Of a DNA stretch of 29,826 bases, positions 22,233 to 29,826 are shown in pieces. The stretch lies in IMG/VR virus record IMGVR_UViG_3300047462_000736, positions 1 to 29,826 of that record; one strand, 5' to 3'. Position numbers and translations under genes: made by a program. Within the stretch, counting starts at the first letter, position 1. The number at the start of each line of letters is the position of its first letter. Below the pieces are notes generated by a model. That model was not told the DNA's origin. It searched no databases and worked only from the letters and a program-made list of their open reading frames with translations. The stretch is from a virus.

Positions 22233-25200
22233 ATGAGCGGAATGCTTGGAGGTGGCGCAAAGACGACGCAGCCGGTCGCGCTGGCGGGGATTCAGGTTCA
22301 GACGTCAAGCTACGGGCTGCCGGTTCCGATCCTGTACGGCGCTGCCCGCGTGGCGATGAACCTAACCTATTACACCGATTTCAAGGCGATCAAATCGTCG
22401 TCGAACGGTGGCAAAAGCGGCAAGTCGGGCGGCGGCGGGTCTTACACCTATACGGCCGCCGTCGCGGGCGCGATTTGCGAAGGGCCGATCGTCAACACCA
22501 GCACGACCTGGGTCAATCAGACCGCGCAGCCGTCTTCAACCGCCGGCTTTTCGTTCTTCACCGGCGTGCTGGGCCAGTCGCCCTGGTCGTATCTGACCGC
22601 CAATCATCTCGATCAGGCCGTGCCCTATAGCGGCATCTGTTATGCCGCATTCGGTCTGATGAACCTCTCCAGCTCGGCGACGGTGCCGAGCTACAATTTC
22701 GAGATTTACGGGCGGCTTTACGCCACCGCGCCCAACGGCGCCGACGCCGATCCCAGCCAAGTCATGGTCGATCTGCTGTCGAATCCGCAATATGGGGCGG
22801 GCTTCCCGGCGACGCGGATCGGCAGCGTCGTCAACAACAGCGAAGACTATGCGATCCCGGGCTCACCCCACACGATCACTGTCGGCAACCACGCCGCGTT
22901 CAATTACAACCTCGACGTCGAGGACAGCTCGGGTGTTCCGTTTACCTGCGTTTCCGGTGCGCCGGGTCCGTCGCAATATGCGTTCAACGCCGCGACCGGC
23001 GTCTACAGCTTTAACGCGGCCGACACCGGCGCAGCGATCCAGATCAATTATGTCTCGACCGGCACTCTCTCGAACTATCAGAACTTCTGCCTGGCGTCCG
23101 GGCTGTGGATTTCGCCGGTCTATGCCGACCAGACCCAGACATCGTCGCTGATCGACGATATCGCGACCTACACCTATTCCGAGGTGGTCTGGTCCTGCGG
23201 TATCCTGACGATGGTTCCGCGCGGCAGTGTCGCCGTCAGCGGCAACGGCTACAGCTATACGCCGCCCTCGATGGCTGGTTTCAATCTCGGTGACGACGAT
23301 TTCGTGTCGGGCTATGCCGGCGGCTCGTCCGATGACGATCCGGTGCTGTTAACCCGACAACGCGCCTCCGATCAGATCAACGATATCAAACTCGAATATC
23401 TCGACCGCACGAACCAATACGCCCCCTCTATCGCCGAGGCCACCGATCAGGCCTTGATGGACGCCTATGGGCGGCGCGCCGATTCCAGCAAGCAGGCGCA
23501 TCTGTTCTGCGATGGGAACGCGGCGAATACATCGGCGCAGCTGCTGCTGCAAAAGGAATATATTCTCAACACCTACACCTTCGGGCTCGACGGCCGGTAC
23601 TGCCTGTTCGATCCGATGGACCTCGATACGCTCACGGATTCCGGACTCGGCCTATCGTCGCAGGCCATCCGCATTCTGGAAACCACCGAGAACGACGACG
23701 GCACGCTCACCGTCATCGCCGAGGAATACCCGGTCAGCCTGGGATCGACGGCCGAATATAACCTGAATCAAGGCACGGGTTACATCGCGAATTACCGGGT
23801 TTCGCCGGGGTCCATCAACACGCCGGTCATCTTCGAACCGGGCCCGGCCTATCTGTCGGCGAATTCGGAAGCCACGCCGCAAATCGTGATCGGCGTCTCC
23901 GGCGCCAACCCGAATTGGGGCGGCTGTCAGGTTCTGATTTCGCTCGACAACGTCGATTATCAGCCGCTTGGAAACATCGATCGCGCGGCCACGCAGGGTG
24001 TGCTGACGGCGACCTTGGCGACAGGGGCGGACCCCGACACCCTCAATACCCTGTCCGTGGATCTGACACAGAGCTTCGGCGCGCTTTCCAGCGTAAGCCA
24101 GCTCAACAGCGACAACTTCATTTCCGCTTGCCTTGCGGTCGTGCAGAACGCCGATGGCAGCGACGCGGAGTTGATTTCGTTCGAACAGGCGAACTTGACC
24201 GCGCCGTATGTTTACGCCCTCGGTAAGTATGGCGGCACGGCCGGCCGCCTGCGCCGGGGCGTTTATTCGACACCGATCGCCGGCCACGCGATCGGCTCAC
24301 AATTCTGCCTGCTCGACGACAACGTCTTCACCTTCGACCTGCCGATTGCCCCCGTCTCCTATGTCGGCAAGACGCTCTATCTCAAATTCCTTTCGGTCAA
24401 TATCTACGGCGAAGCGGCTGAAACCGCGGCCGATGTTTCGCCCTATGTTTACGATCCGACAGGAATCGCGGCTTTTGTCGCTCCGCCGAGCGGCGTGACG
24501 ATCAGCAGCGGCATCGCGGAGCAGCCCGACGGCACGGTGCAACCGTTCATGCAAATCGCCTGGACGGCGAGCCCCGATCCGGTGTTCGACCGTTACGAGG
24601 TGCAGTGGCGCACCCATACCGGCCCCGGCCCTTGGCTGGATCAATTCGTCGCCGCGAATACCACGTCGCTGACGATCTCGCCGATCGCGCCGCTCACGGC
24701 GTTCGACGCGCAGGTCCGCGCGGTGCGCAGCACCAGCAATACCGGGCCGTTCTTCTCGGCCTGGGCGCAGGATTTGAATGTCCTGACGGTGTTCAAGACG
24801 ACACCGCCGCCGGCCCCGACCGGCCTGAATGTCGCGGGCGGCTATCGCCAGGTGACGGTGTCATGGACGCCGGTCACCAGTGAATCCGACATCGCCTTCT
24901 ATGTCGTCTATTATAACACGGTCAACAATCTCGCGACCGCCGCCGTCGGCGGTCAGGGCACGCTCAGCGTCACCATCCCGAACCTGGCGCTGAACACGCT
25001 GTATTACGTCTGGGTCAAGACGGTCGATACCAGCGGCAATTTCAGCGCCACGGCGCTGGGACCCGGGAGCGCCAATACCCTCGGCGTCGAATCCTCCGAC
25101 ATCACCGGCCAGATCGTCGAAGCGCAGATCGCCGCCAATTCGATCACCGCCGCCAATCTGATCAGCGGTCTTAACCTTGTTCAGGTCGTCACCAGCATCG

Positions 25201-26669
25201 GTTCGGCCAGTTCGGCGACCAGCAACGTCGCTTACGAAAGCAGCACGGGGACGCTCTACCGCTGGAACGGCAGTGCGTGGATTTCGTCGATTACCGCGGC
25301 CGACATTCCGGCCGCCTCGCTCGACATCACGAAATTCGCCTCCGGCATAACCCCGGTTCAGATCGTATCGAGCCTTCCCGGCGCGGCGACGGAGGGCGAC
25401 ACCGCCGTTCTGACGACCGACGGCCAGTTGTACCGTTATCATTCCGGTGCGTGGACGGTCGCCGTTCCGGCGGTCAACGTCACCGGCACCTTGACCGACG
25501 CGCAGATCGCCAATCTGGCGGCGACAAAGATCACCGGCACCTTGACCGACGCCCAGATCGCAGCCTTGAGCGCGGCCAAACTGACTGGCCAAATCACGAC
25601 GACGCAGATAACGCCAGGGGCTGTCACGACACCCCTGTTGGCTGCCGGAGCGGTAGAAACGGCAAATTTAGCCGCCGGGGCGGTGACGGCAAACAAGCTT
25701 ACAATAGGGGACACCACCAACCTCATCATTGACCCACAATTTAAGGATCAGTCTTACTGGACTTTATTTGGTTCGGGCGTCGGTACGATTGTGTATTACG
25801 GGTCAGGCGGCAGCGCGCCGGACATCGGAAGCCCGAATATTGTAATTGTCAACACCGCTTTAGCCGGGGCCGCCACGGGTCTCTATGGCGCTTACACACC
25901 GTTTATTTCGGTAACGCCGAGTCAATCCTATAATCTTGCTGCGACTGTTGAAGCCATCGGGGCGATCCCATCGGTTCCTGCCTCGGTATACGTTAATTGC
26001 TACGCTGCGGATCAGACGACCCTTCTGGGATCTTTCTCTGCTGCATCGTCCCTGATAACGGGGGCGCAGAATGTCAATGTGACTTTCACGCCGCCAGCCG
26101 GAGCCGTCTACGCTCAGTGTAATATCTTTGTAAATATCGGGACTGTAACGTCTACGTCAGGCTATTGGTGCTTCGGGAATGTCTCTTTAATTCGCCTGGC
26201 AATCGCCACGACAATCGCCGATGGCGCTATTACGACCGGTAAAGTCGCGGCCAACGCCATAACAGCGGGCAAAATTGCGGCGAATACAATCACGGCAGCG
26301 CAAATTCTCGCTGGTACGATTACAACGACGCAACTTGCCGCGAGCACGATTACAGCCAGTAATATCGCCGCAAATACGATCACCGCCGCCAACATGGCGG
26401 CGAACTCGATCACCACTGCCTCGATCGCCGCCGGCGCGGTGAACGCCGGTCAGATCGCCGCCGGTGCGGTGACCGCCAGCAAGCTCTATATCGGCGATAC
26501 GACGAGCCTGATCTTAGACCCCAACTTCGCCGACCCGACGGTTTGGGCCATAGGCACGAATGGAACGACAACCCCCGGTTATCAGTCAGGCACAGCGACT
26601 GAAGCCGCGATGGGCCTGATCAAGGGGGTCGTTTGGAACTGTTCGCTGTTTTCTACAAGTACTAATTAA
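22233..26669 (+). CDS. Tail hub/fibre protein (GTA megatron-like), N-terminal and central part
   Basis: The 1478-residue protein starts after GAGGTGAACC. The opening (QVQTSSYGLPVPILYGAARV, then a GGKSGKSGGGGS linker, TYTAAVAGAICEGPI) is that of tail-tip hub proteins. Residues ~210-275 hold a beta module shared with the tail tube. Two FN3-like domains follow at ~750-855 and ~858-946. Then come two copies of a LYRWNGSAW/LYRYHSGAW module, tandem TDAQIA repeats, and long runs of a ~10-residue repeat (ITAANIAAN..). A ~170-residue domain opening KLTIGDTTNLI lies at ~1155-1325, and its second copy begins at the end (KLYIGDTTSLI) but is cut by a stop at 26667. The stop appears to come from a one-base deletion. 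Confidence 0.88.
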   Translation: MSGMLGGGAKTTQPVALAGIQVQTSSYGLPVPILYGAARVAMNLTYYTDFKAIKSSSNGGKSGKSGGGGSYTYTAAVAGAICEGPIVNTSTTWVNQTAQPSSTAGFSFFTGVLGQSPWSYLTANHLDQAVPYSGICYAAFGLMNLSSSATVPSYNFEIYGRLYATAPNGADADPSQVMVDLLSNPQYGAGFPATRIGSVVNNSEDYAIPGSPHTITVGNHAAFNYNLDVEDSSGVPFTCVSGAPGPSQYAFNAATGVYSFNAADTGAAIQINYVSTGTLSNYQNFCLASGLWISPVYADQTQTSSLIDDIATYTYSEVVWSCGILTMVPRGSVAVSGNGYSYTPPSMAGFNLGDDDFVSGYAGGSSDDDPVLLTRQRASDQINDIKLEYLDRTNQYAPSIAEATDQALMDAYGRRADSSKQAHLFCDGNAANTSAQLLLQKEYILNTYTFGLDGRYCLFDPMDLDTLTDSGLGLSSQAIRILETTENDDGTLTVIAEEYPVSLGSTAEYNLNQGTGYIANYRVSPGSINTPVIFEPGPAYLSANSEATPQIVIGVSGANPNWGGCQVLISLDNVDYQPLGNIDRAATQGVLTATLATGADPDTLNTLSVDLTQSFGALSSVSQLNSDNFISACLAVVQNADGSDAELISFEQANLTAPYVYALGKYGGTAGRLRRGVYSTPIAGHAIGSQFCLLDDNVFTFDLPIAPVSYVGKTLYLKFLSVNIYGEAAETAADVSPYVYDPTGIAAFVAPPSGVTISSGIAEQPDGTVQPFMQIAWTASPDPVFDRYEVQWRTHTGPGPWLDQFVAANTTSLTISPIAPLTAFDAQVRAVRSTSNTGPFFSAWAQDLNVLTVFKTTPPPAPTGLNVAGGYRQVTVSWTPVTSESDIAFYVVYYNTVNNLATAAVGGQGTLSVTIPNLALNTLYYVWVKTVDTSGNFSATALGPGSANTLGVESSDITGQIVEAQIAANSITAANLISGLNLVQVVTSIGSASSATSNVAYESSTGTLYRWNGSAWISSITAADIPAASLDITKFASGITPVQIVSSLPGAATEGDTAVLTTDGQLYRYHSGAWTVAVPAVNVTGTLTDAQIANLAATKITGTLTDAQIAALSAAKLTGQITTTQITPGAVTTPLLAAGAVETANLAAGAVTANKLTIGDTTNLIIDPQFKDQSYWTLFGSGVGTIVYYGSGGSAPDIGSPNIVIVNTALAGAATGLYGAYTPFISVTPSQSYNLAATVEAIGAIPSVPASVYVNCYAADQTTLLGSFSAASSLITGAQNVNVTFTPPAGAVYAQCNIFVNIGTVTSTSGYWCFGNVSLIRLAIATTIADGAITTGKVAANAITAGKIAANTITAAQILAGTITTTQLAASTITASNIAANTITAANMAANSITTASIAAGAVNAGQIAAGAVTASKLYIGDTTSLILDPNFADPTVWAIGTNGTTTPGYQSGTATEAAMGLIKGVVWNCSLFSTSTN

Positions 26670-27303
26670 ACTACACAATACAATCAGTGCTCATCAGCTG
26701 TGATGGGAATACACAATATCGTCAACGGGCGCTGATCCGCTCGTTTGGCCCCGCCAATAAATATTTTTACCTATGGACCGGATACTACGACAATACGCAA
26801 ACGTACATAACCGCAACGGCCCAATCATTCGATCCTTCATCCTACGTCGATCCCTACGGGGTATCGGTTACGGCCGCGAGCGGCTGTTCGGCTGAGTTTA
26901 TATCGACCTCACCGGCCAATGCCGCGTATGTGCTTTGCCTGTTTTTTGTTAGCAACGCGGAACCCGCGCCCTCTTCAACCGCCGGTTCCGGCTACTGGGA
27001 AATGGGCAACCCGCGCTTCGAGCGCGTCACCACCGGCACGCTGATCGCCGATGGCGCGATCACGACGGACAAAATAGCCGCAAATACAATAACAGCGGCG
27101 AATATTGCCTCAGGAACGATCACCGCCGGCCAAATCGCGGCGGGCACGCTGACGGCGGCTCAGATCGCCGCCGGTGGGATTACCGGTACCAATATCGCCG
27201 GCGGCACAATCACCGGCAGCAACATCGCCGCATTGACGATTACAGCGGCGAATATCAGCGCAGGGACGATCACCGGCGACAAGATCACCGGCAACTTTTT
27301 CAC
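25478..27303 (+). repeat. Coding repeats: 17-residue units, decapeptide shaft repeats and a duplicated domain
   Basis: Tandem units lie at 25481 and 25532 (51-base period, caccggcaccttgaccgac). Decapeptide ITxxxIAAGT-type runs lie at ~26205-26490 and ~27030-27300. A domain of roughly 170 residues occurs at ~25695-26205 and again at ~26480-27010. The decapeptides are of the kind that build beta-helical fibre shafts. The duplicated domain has lower GC than its surroundings. Confidence 0.75.
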
Positions 27304-28015
27304 CGGCAATTACTTCACCGCGACGGGCGGCGGCGGGGCGTCCGCTGTCGTGATGGACGGCCAGACGGGAACCTCCGGCGGCCTGCAATACGGGCCGTAT
27401 TTCCAGGTCATCGACAGCAGCGGCGCCACCCGGATGATTGCCGGCCAGTGGGGCAGCCAGTTCGGCCTGTTCGTCTGGAATTCGGCCGGCGTCGAAATCC
27501 TCAGCGCGTCCGACCTCGGCGTCAATGTCGTGGGAACGTCGAACATAGCCGCCAACGCGGCCACGGAAACCAACACCGGCACCTACGGGGCGTATTCAAG
27601 AACGATCGACAACAACACCCCCGGCGACGGCGTCAATCATTTTCCCGCCGGAACGACGCAATATGCCGCTTTGGCCGCTGTGGGCGAGACGCTCGTCGCG
27701 GGCGGCTCGCTCCAGATCATCGTCACCATACAGGGTTTCCTGGCGGCGGGTCTCTATGGCGGCGACGCCTATATGATCGTGACGCGCGACGGCGCCGATA
27801 CCGGCTGGACCGTGCTGCGCTCCGGCAGCAGCACCGCCGCGGATGGTTCGGTCACCTTGGTGTTCACCGATACGACCGCGACAACCTCGGCAGGTTACCA
27901 TGTCTATCAGCTTGAGTTCGTCTTAACCGTGCCATCCGGCCCGACCACGCCTCTGAAGCAAGCCCTCGTCGCCTGCACATCGCAGAGCATCGTCGCCAAC
28001 GTGTTCAAGAGGTAG
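26687..28015 (+). CDS. Tail hub/fibre protein, C-terminal part (after frameshift)
   Basis: The 442-residue ORF as called starts at GTG 26687, but the frame is open from 26666 and begins in the middle of the second IGDTT domain. SCDGNTQYRQRALIRS through GSGYWEMGNPRFERV matches the corresponding part of copy 1 (GYWCFGNVSLIR). It continues with decapeptide repeats and a C-terminal beta domain (YGAYSRTIDNNTPGDG, then MIVTRDGADTGWTVLR, ending SQSIVANVFKR). It is therefore the end of the hub gene, displaced by -1 relative to 22233-26669. No good ribosome site exists, so as sequenced it is probably not translated. Confidence 0.8.
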   Translation: MLISCDGNTQYRQRALIRSFGPANKYFYLWTGYYDNTQTYITATAQSFDPSSYVDPYGVSVTAASGCSAEFISTSPANAAYVLCLFFVSNAEPAPSSTAGSGYWEMGNPRFERVTTGTLIADGAITTDKIAANTITAANIASGTITAGQIAAGTLTAAQIAAGGITGTNIAGGTITGSNIAALTITAANISAGTITGDKITGNFFTGNYFTATGGGGASAVVMDGQTGTSGGLQYGPYFQVIDSSGATRMIAGQWGSQFGLFVWNSAGVEILSASDLGVNVVGTSNIAANAATETNTGTYGAYSRTIDNNTPGDGVNHFPAGTTQYAALAAVGETLVAGGSLQIIVTIQGFLAAGLYGGDAYMIVTRDGADTGWTVLRSGSSTAADGSVTLVFTDTTATTSAGYHVYQLEFVLTVPSGPTTPLKQALVACTSQSIVANVFKR

Positions 28016-28017
28016 CT

Positions 28018-28443
28018 ATGCCTGACTATATCGATTGCGATTCGACGGGCGAAATTGTCGGCGACGGCACCAGCAGCGACACAAATCTCGCCGCGATCAC
28101 GGCATTCCTGAAGGCTCAAGGGCGCACCCTGGTCGTCGCCCCGCGAAACACCGACCGCACCGCCAACATCGTCGATCTCTCGGACCCGAATAACCCCAAG
28201 GTCATCCCGCGCCCGGCGTCGCAGCCCGTGCCGGTCGGCCCGGCTTGGCGCGCCTATCAAAATCAAGCCCGCGTGTTGATCGAGGCCGGCGATATCATCG
28301 TCACGCGTTGCGCCGAAGCAGGCATTCCCGTCCCGGCCGATTGGAAAACATATCGCGAGGCGTTGCGCATTATCCTGCGCGCCGCGACAGGCGATCCAAC
28401 GCTCCCCTTGCCGATCCCGCCGCAAAAGCCGGCGGGTCTATGA
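28018..28443 (+). CDS. Tail fibre assembly / chaperone-like protein
   Basis: The 141-residue protein is preceded by AGAGG. Its second half, WRAYQNQARVLIEAGD, then IPVPADWKTYREALRIIL, ends ATGDPTLPLPIPPQKPAGL. This is like the C-termini of fibre-assembly chaperones (W..YR..LR....GDP....P..P..P). It directly follows the fibre, the common place. The next start codon overlaps its stop (ATGA). Confidence 0.65.
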   Translation: MPDYIDCDSTGEIVGDGTSSDTNLAAITAFLKAQGRTLVVAPRNTDRTANIVDLSDPNNPKVIPRPASQPVPVGPAWRAYQNQARVLIEAGDIIVTRCAEAGIPVPADWKTYREALRIILRAATGDPTLPLPIPPQKPAGL

Positions 28444-28588
28444 ACGCCCTACGAAATATCCGGCAGCAACGTCAGCGATCCATACCAGCAGATCGTCGAG
28501 GCTTTAACGAGCCTTCAACGCCGCTTCTCGTTGGCAGGTGACTGTCATCGGCCCCGGCGTTCAAACCGGCGCAACGATCACGATGTGA
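28440..28588 (+). pseudogene. Possible disrupted small gene
   Basis: An ATGA-coupled start at 28440 gives only 33 residues. Better protein-like text appears in other frames of the same stretch: YEISGSNVSDPYQQIVEALTSLQRRFS, in two adjoining pieces, followed by WQVTVIGPGVQTGATITM that ends at 28588. This suggests a short gene of about 50 codons with two frame lesions. Low certainty. Confidence 0.3.
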
Positions 28589-28595
28589 CGCAACC

Positions 28596-28617
28596 GCCGC
28601 CTTCGGGCGGCTTTTTT
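28596..28617 (+). terminator. Intrinsic terminator before the lysis genes
   Basis: A GCCGCC (28596-28601), TTCG loop, GGCGGC (28606-28611) stem is followed by six Ts (28612-28617). It lies 24 bases before the lysis cassette start at 28642 and would separate it from the tail operon unless read through. Confidence 0.85.
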
Positions 28618-28641
28618 ATGTCCAAACTCCAAGAGGATGAA

Positions 28642-28845
28642 ATGCCTGACCCTGCGATTACCGGGGGCGCGGGAAGCGCCGCCGCTGCCCAAACCCTGAC
28701 CGGCGTCGTGCTGGTCACGACGCCGTTTTGGGCCGATTTCCTGACCACCGTGAACATCGTCGCCGGCGCCATCGCCGCCATTTGCGGCGCGATCCTGGGC
28801 GTCACCGGCGTCTGGCGTCTTCTACGCCGGAGTAACCGCGCATGA
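28642..28845 (+). CDS. Holin-like small membrane protein
   Basis: The ATG at 28642 follows AAGAGGA and gives 67 residues; an in-frame ATG at 28618 has no ribosome site. After ~17 polar/Ala residues there are one or two hydrophobic segments (TLTGVVLVTTPFWADFLTTV and NIVAGAIAAICGAILGVTGV) and a basic tail (WRLLRRSNRA). Size, topology and the ATGA overlap with the endolysin make it the likely holin. Confidence 0.65.
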   Translation: MPDPAITGGAGSAAAAQTLTGVVLVTTPFWADFLTTVNIVAGAIAAICGAILGVTGVWRLLRRSNRA

Positions 28846-29291
28846 CCGACGCTCCGCAAAATCCCGTCGCCGATCAGATCGACGTCCTGGCCCGCACTCT
28901 GTGGGGCGAGGCGCGCGGCGAGGGCGAGGCCGGCATGATCGCGGTCGCAGCCGTCGTGCTGAACCGCATTCAAACCAGTCGAGAACATGGCGGCCGATAC
29001 TGGTGGGGGCGGGACGTGATCTCTGTCTGTCGCGCGCAAGCCCAGTTTTCCTGCTGGAACCCGGGCGATCCCAACCGCGAGAAATTGCTCTCGGTCGACG
29101 ACAGCGACGAGGCGTTCCGTAAGGCGCTCGCCATCGCCGCCGATGCCGTCGCGGGCCGCATCGACGACCCGACCTTCGGCGCCACCTCCTACAAAGTCGC
29201 GTCGCTGCCCTGGCCCTATGCCTGGGGCCATCCCCGCCTGCCGCTGGTCATCATCGGCCGGCACGCATTCTTCAACCTCGAAAAGGACTGA
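28842..29291 (+). CDS. Cell wall hydrolase, SleB family (endolysin)
   Basis: This 149-residue enzyme lacks a signal peptide and carries LARTLWGEARGEGEAGM, the SleB/hydrolase_2 motif, with the likely catalytic Glu in WGEARGE. It then has AVAAVVLNRIQTSR, VCRAQAQFSCWNPGD and GATSYKVASLPWPYAWG. The family cleaves the glycan strand (lytic transglycosylase-like). In the absence of a signal it would need a holin, which the overlapping upstream gene may provide. Confidence 0.88.
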   Translation: MTDAPQNPVADQIDVLARTLWGEARGEGEAGMIAVAAVVLNRIQTSREHGGRYWWGRDVISVCRAQAQFSCWNPGDPNREKLLSVDDSDEAFRKALAIAADAVAGRIDDPTFGATSYKVASLPWPYAWGHPRLPLVIIGRHAFFNLEKD

Positions 29292-29295
29292 TCCC

Positions 29296-29826
29296 ATGGA
29301 CCCGATCTCGATCGCGCTCGGCCTTTCGCAATATGTTCCGTCGATCGTGCGCTGGCTGGGCGGCGATCAGGCCGGCGATGTCGCGCAGAAAGTCGTCGAT
29401 ACCGCCCAATCCATCACCGGCAAGACCGGCCAGGCCGCCGTGGACGCGATTCACGCCGACGCCGCCCAGCAACTCGCTTTCCAGCAGGCCATGGCGGCCC
29501 AGACCGAAGACCTGGAAAAAGCCTATATCGCCGACCGCGCCAGCGCCCGCACCCGCGACACCGCCATCACCCAGGCCGGCCGCCGCAACCTCCGCGCCGA
29601 CATATTGGCCTATGCCGCCATCGGCGGCCTGATCAGCCTGATCTGGGTCCTGCTCGTCCACACCATCGCCGAGGGACCGGCCCGCGACATCCTGTTGATT
29701 TTGTCCGGCGCGCTCGTCGCCATCGTGAAGGATGTCTACGGCTTCGAATTCGGCTCAAGCCGCGGCAGCGAGGCGAAGACGGAGCAGCTGACGGCGCTGA
29801 TGTCCCCCGGGACCAAGACTCCGTAA
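29296..29826 (+). CDS. Phage membrane protein resembling 3-TM holins of GTA-like elements
   Basis: The ATG at 29296 follows AAAGGA and gives 176 residues; the frame extends upstream only as a shadow of the endolysin. Residues 1-30 are amphipathic (MDPISIALGLSQYVPSIVRWL). Then come a helical, Gln/Ala-rich part (QQLAFQQAMAAQTEDLEKAY), RNLRADILAYAAIGGLISLIWVLLVHTI, and a last hydrophobic helix (RDILLILSGALVAIVKDVYG) with FEFGSSRGS at the end. Proteins of this build stand next to endolysins in many alphaproteobacterial phages and GTAs. The lysis role is inferred. It ends with TAA at the last base of the window. Confidence 0.65.
   Translation: MDPISIALGLSQYVPSIVRWLGGDQAGDVAQKVVDTAQSITGKTGQAAVDAIHADAAQQLAFQQAMAAQTEDLEKAYIADRASARTRDTAITQAGRRNLRADILAYAAIGGLISLIWVLLVHTIAEGPARDILLILSGALVAIVKDVYGFEFGSSRGSEAKTEQLTALMSPGTKTP

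Noticed and set aside
23652-25592. Minus-strand ORFs of 211 and 243 codons opposite the hub gene
   Set aside because: Arg/Gly/Asp-rich mirror frames of a recognisable tail hub; no ribosome sites or motifs.
26669-26687. Two separate genes (hub and a second fibre protein) meeting here
   Set aside because: The second ORF begins in the middle of a domain whose complete first copy is in the hub; the open frame continues upstream of its GTG and there is no ribosome site. A one-base lesion explains it better.
25100-27300. Dense short repeats that could suggest a CRISPR-like array
   Set aside because: The repeats are in frame, code for ITAANIAA-type decapeptides, have no constant spacer length and lie within a fibre gene.
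22233-28015. Diversity-generating retroelement acting on the fibre
   Set aside because: No reverse transcriptase gene and no template/variable repeat pair with adenine-biased differences was seen in the window.
28578-29297. Minus-strand ORF of 239 codons over the lysis genes
   Set aside because: The plus strand codes for a recognisable SleB-type hydrolase and a holin-like protein; the opposite frame shows no motif.
1-29826. A gene transfer agent rather than a prophage
   Set aside because: The tail order is GTA-like, but the many morons, fibre modules, toxin-antitoxin pair and split terminase-portal order point to a phage; a GTA origin cannot be shown from this window.

Overview
The window is the late (packaging, head, tail and lysis) region of a siphovirus-like prophage or phage from a high-GC Gram-negative host. 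The host is most likely an alphaproteobacterium. The tail-tip order (short tape measure, DUF2460, DUF2163, NlpC/P60 peptidase, very large hub) is the arrangement known from Rhodobacter-type gene transfer agents and related alphaproteobacterial siphophages. The intergenic hairpin repeats (cores CCCG..GAAA..CGGG) are of a kind common in proteobacterial chromosomes. No integrase, repressor, replication gene, tRNA or att site is visible, so only the late half of the element is present. The window begins on an ATG and ends on a TAA, so it looks cut at gene borders. No gene-free stretch exceeds 300 bases; the longest is 2802-3076.

Layout, all on the plus strand unless stated. 1-1678: packaging (putative small subunit, large terminase). 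1743-7192: an insertion between terminase and portal, a place where these two genes are normally neighbours. It holds a membrane acyltransferase-3, a 970-residue Ig-repeat/SGNH esterase, and two proteins that look fibre- or adaptor-related. 7182-12751: portal, XkdF-type prohead protease, two small AT-richer genes, a minus-strand ferritin-like gene, and an HK97-fold capsid. 12829-15799: head-tail connector, gp10-like protein, tail terminator, small protein, tail tube, and tail chaperone with a likely -1 frameshift. 15774-17548: accessory cassette with a lipoprotein, a small ORF and a minus-strand pair, closed by a terminator. 17560-21024: tape measure, DUF2460, small protein, DUF2163, NlpC/P60. 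21170-22120: second accessory cassette with a MazF-like toxin-antitoxin pair, also closed by a terminator. 22233-28443: hub/fibre and fibre-assembly protein. 28596-29826: terminator, holin-like protein, SleB-type endolysin, and a membrane protein resembling phage/GTA holins.

The structural genes form one tightly packed late operon with many ATGA start/stop overlaps. Between them sit at least four accessory inserts: receptor modification, ferritin-like, lipoprotein plus minus-strand pair, and toxin-antitoxin. Most have their own hairpin terminator or inverted repeat, and several have a lower GC content. These are candidate lysogenic-conversion genes.

Three consecutive tail-tip genes (DUF2460, DUF2163, hub) each carry what looks like a single-base deletion. 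The element is therefore either decaying or carries sequencing errors.
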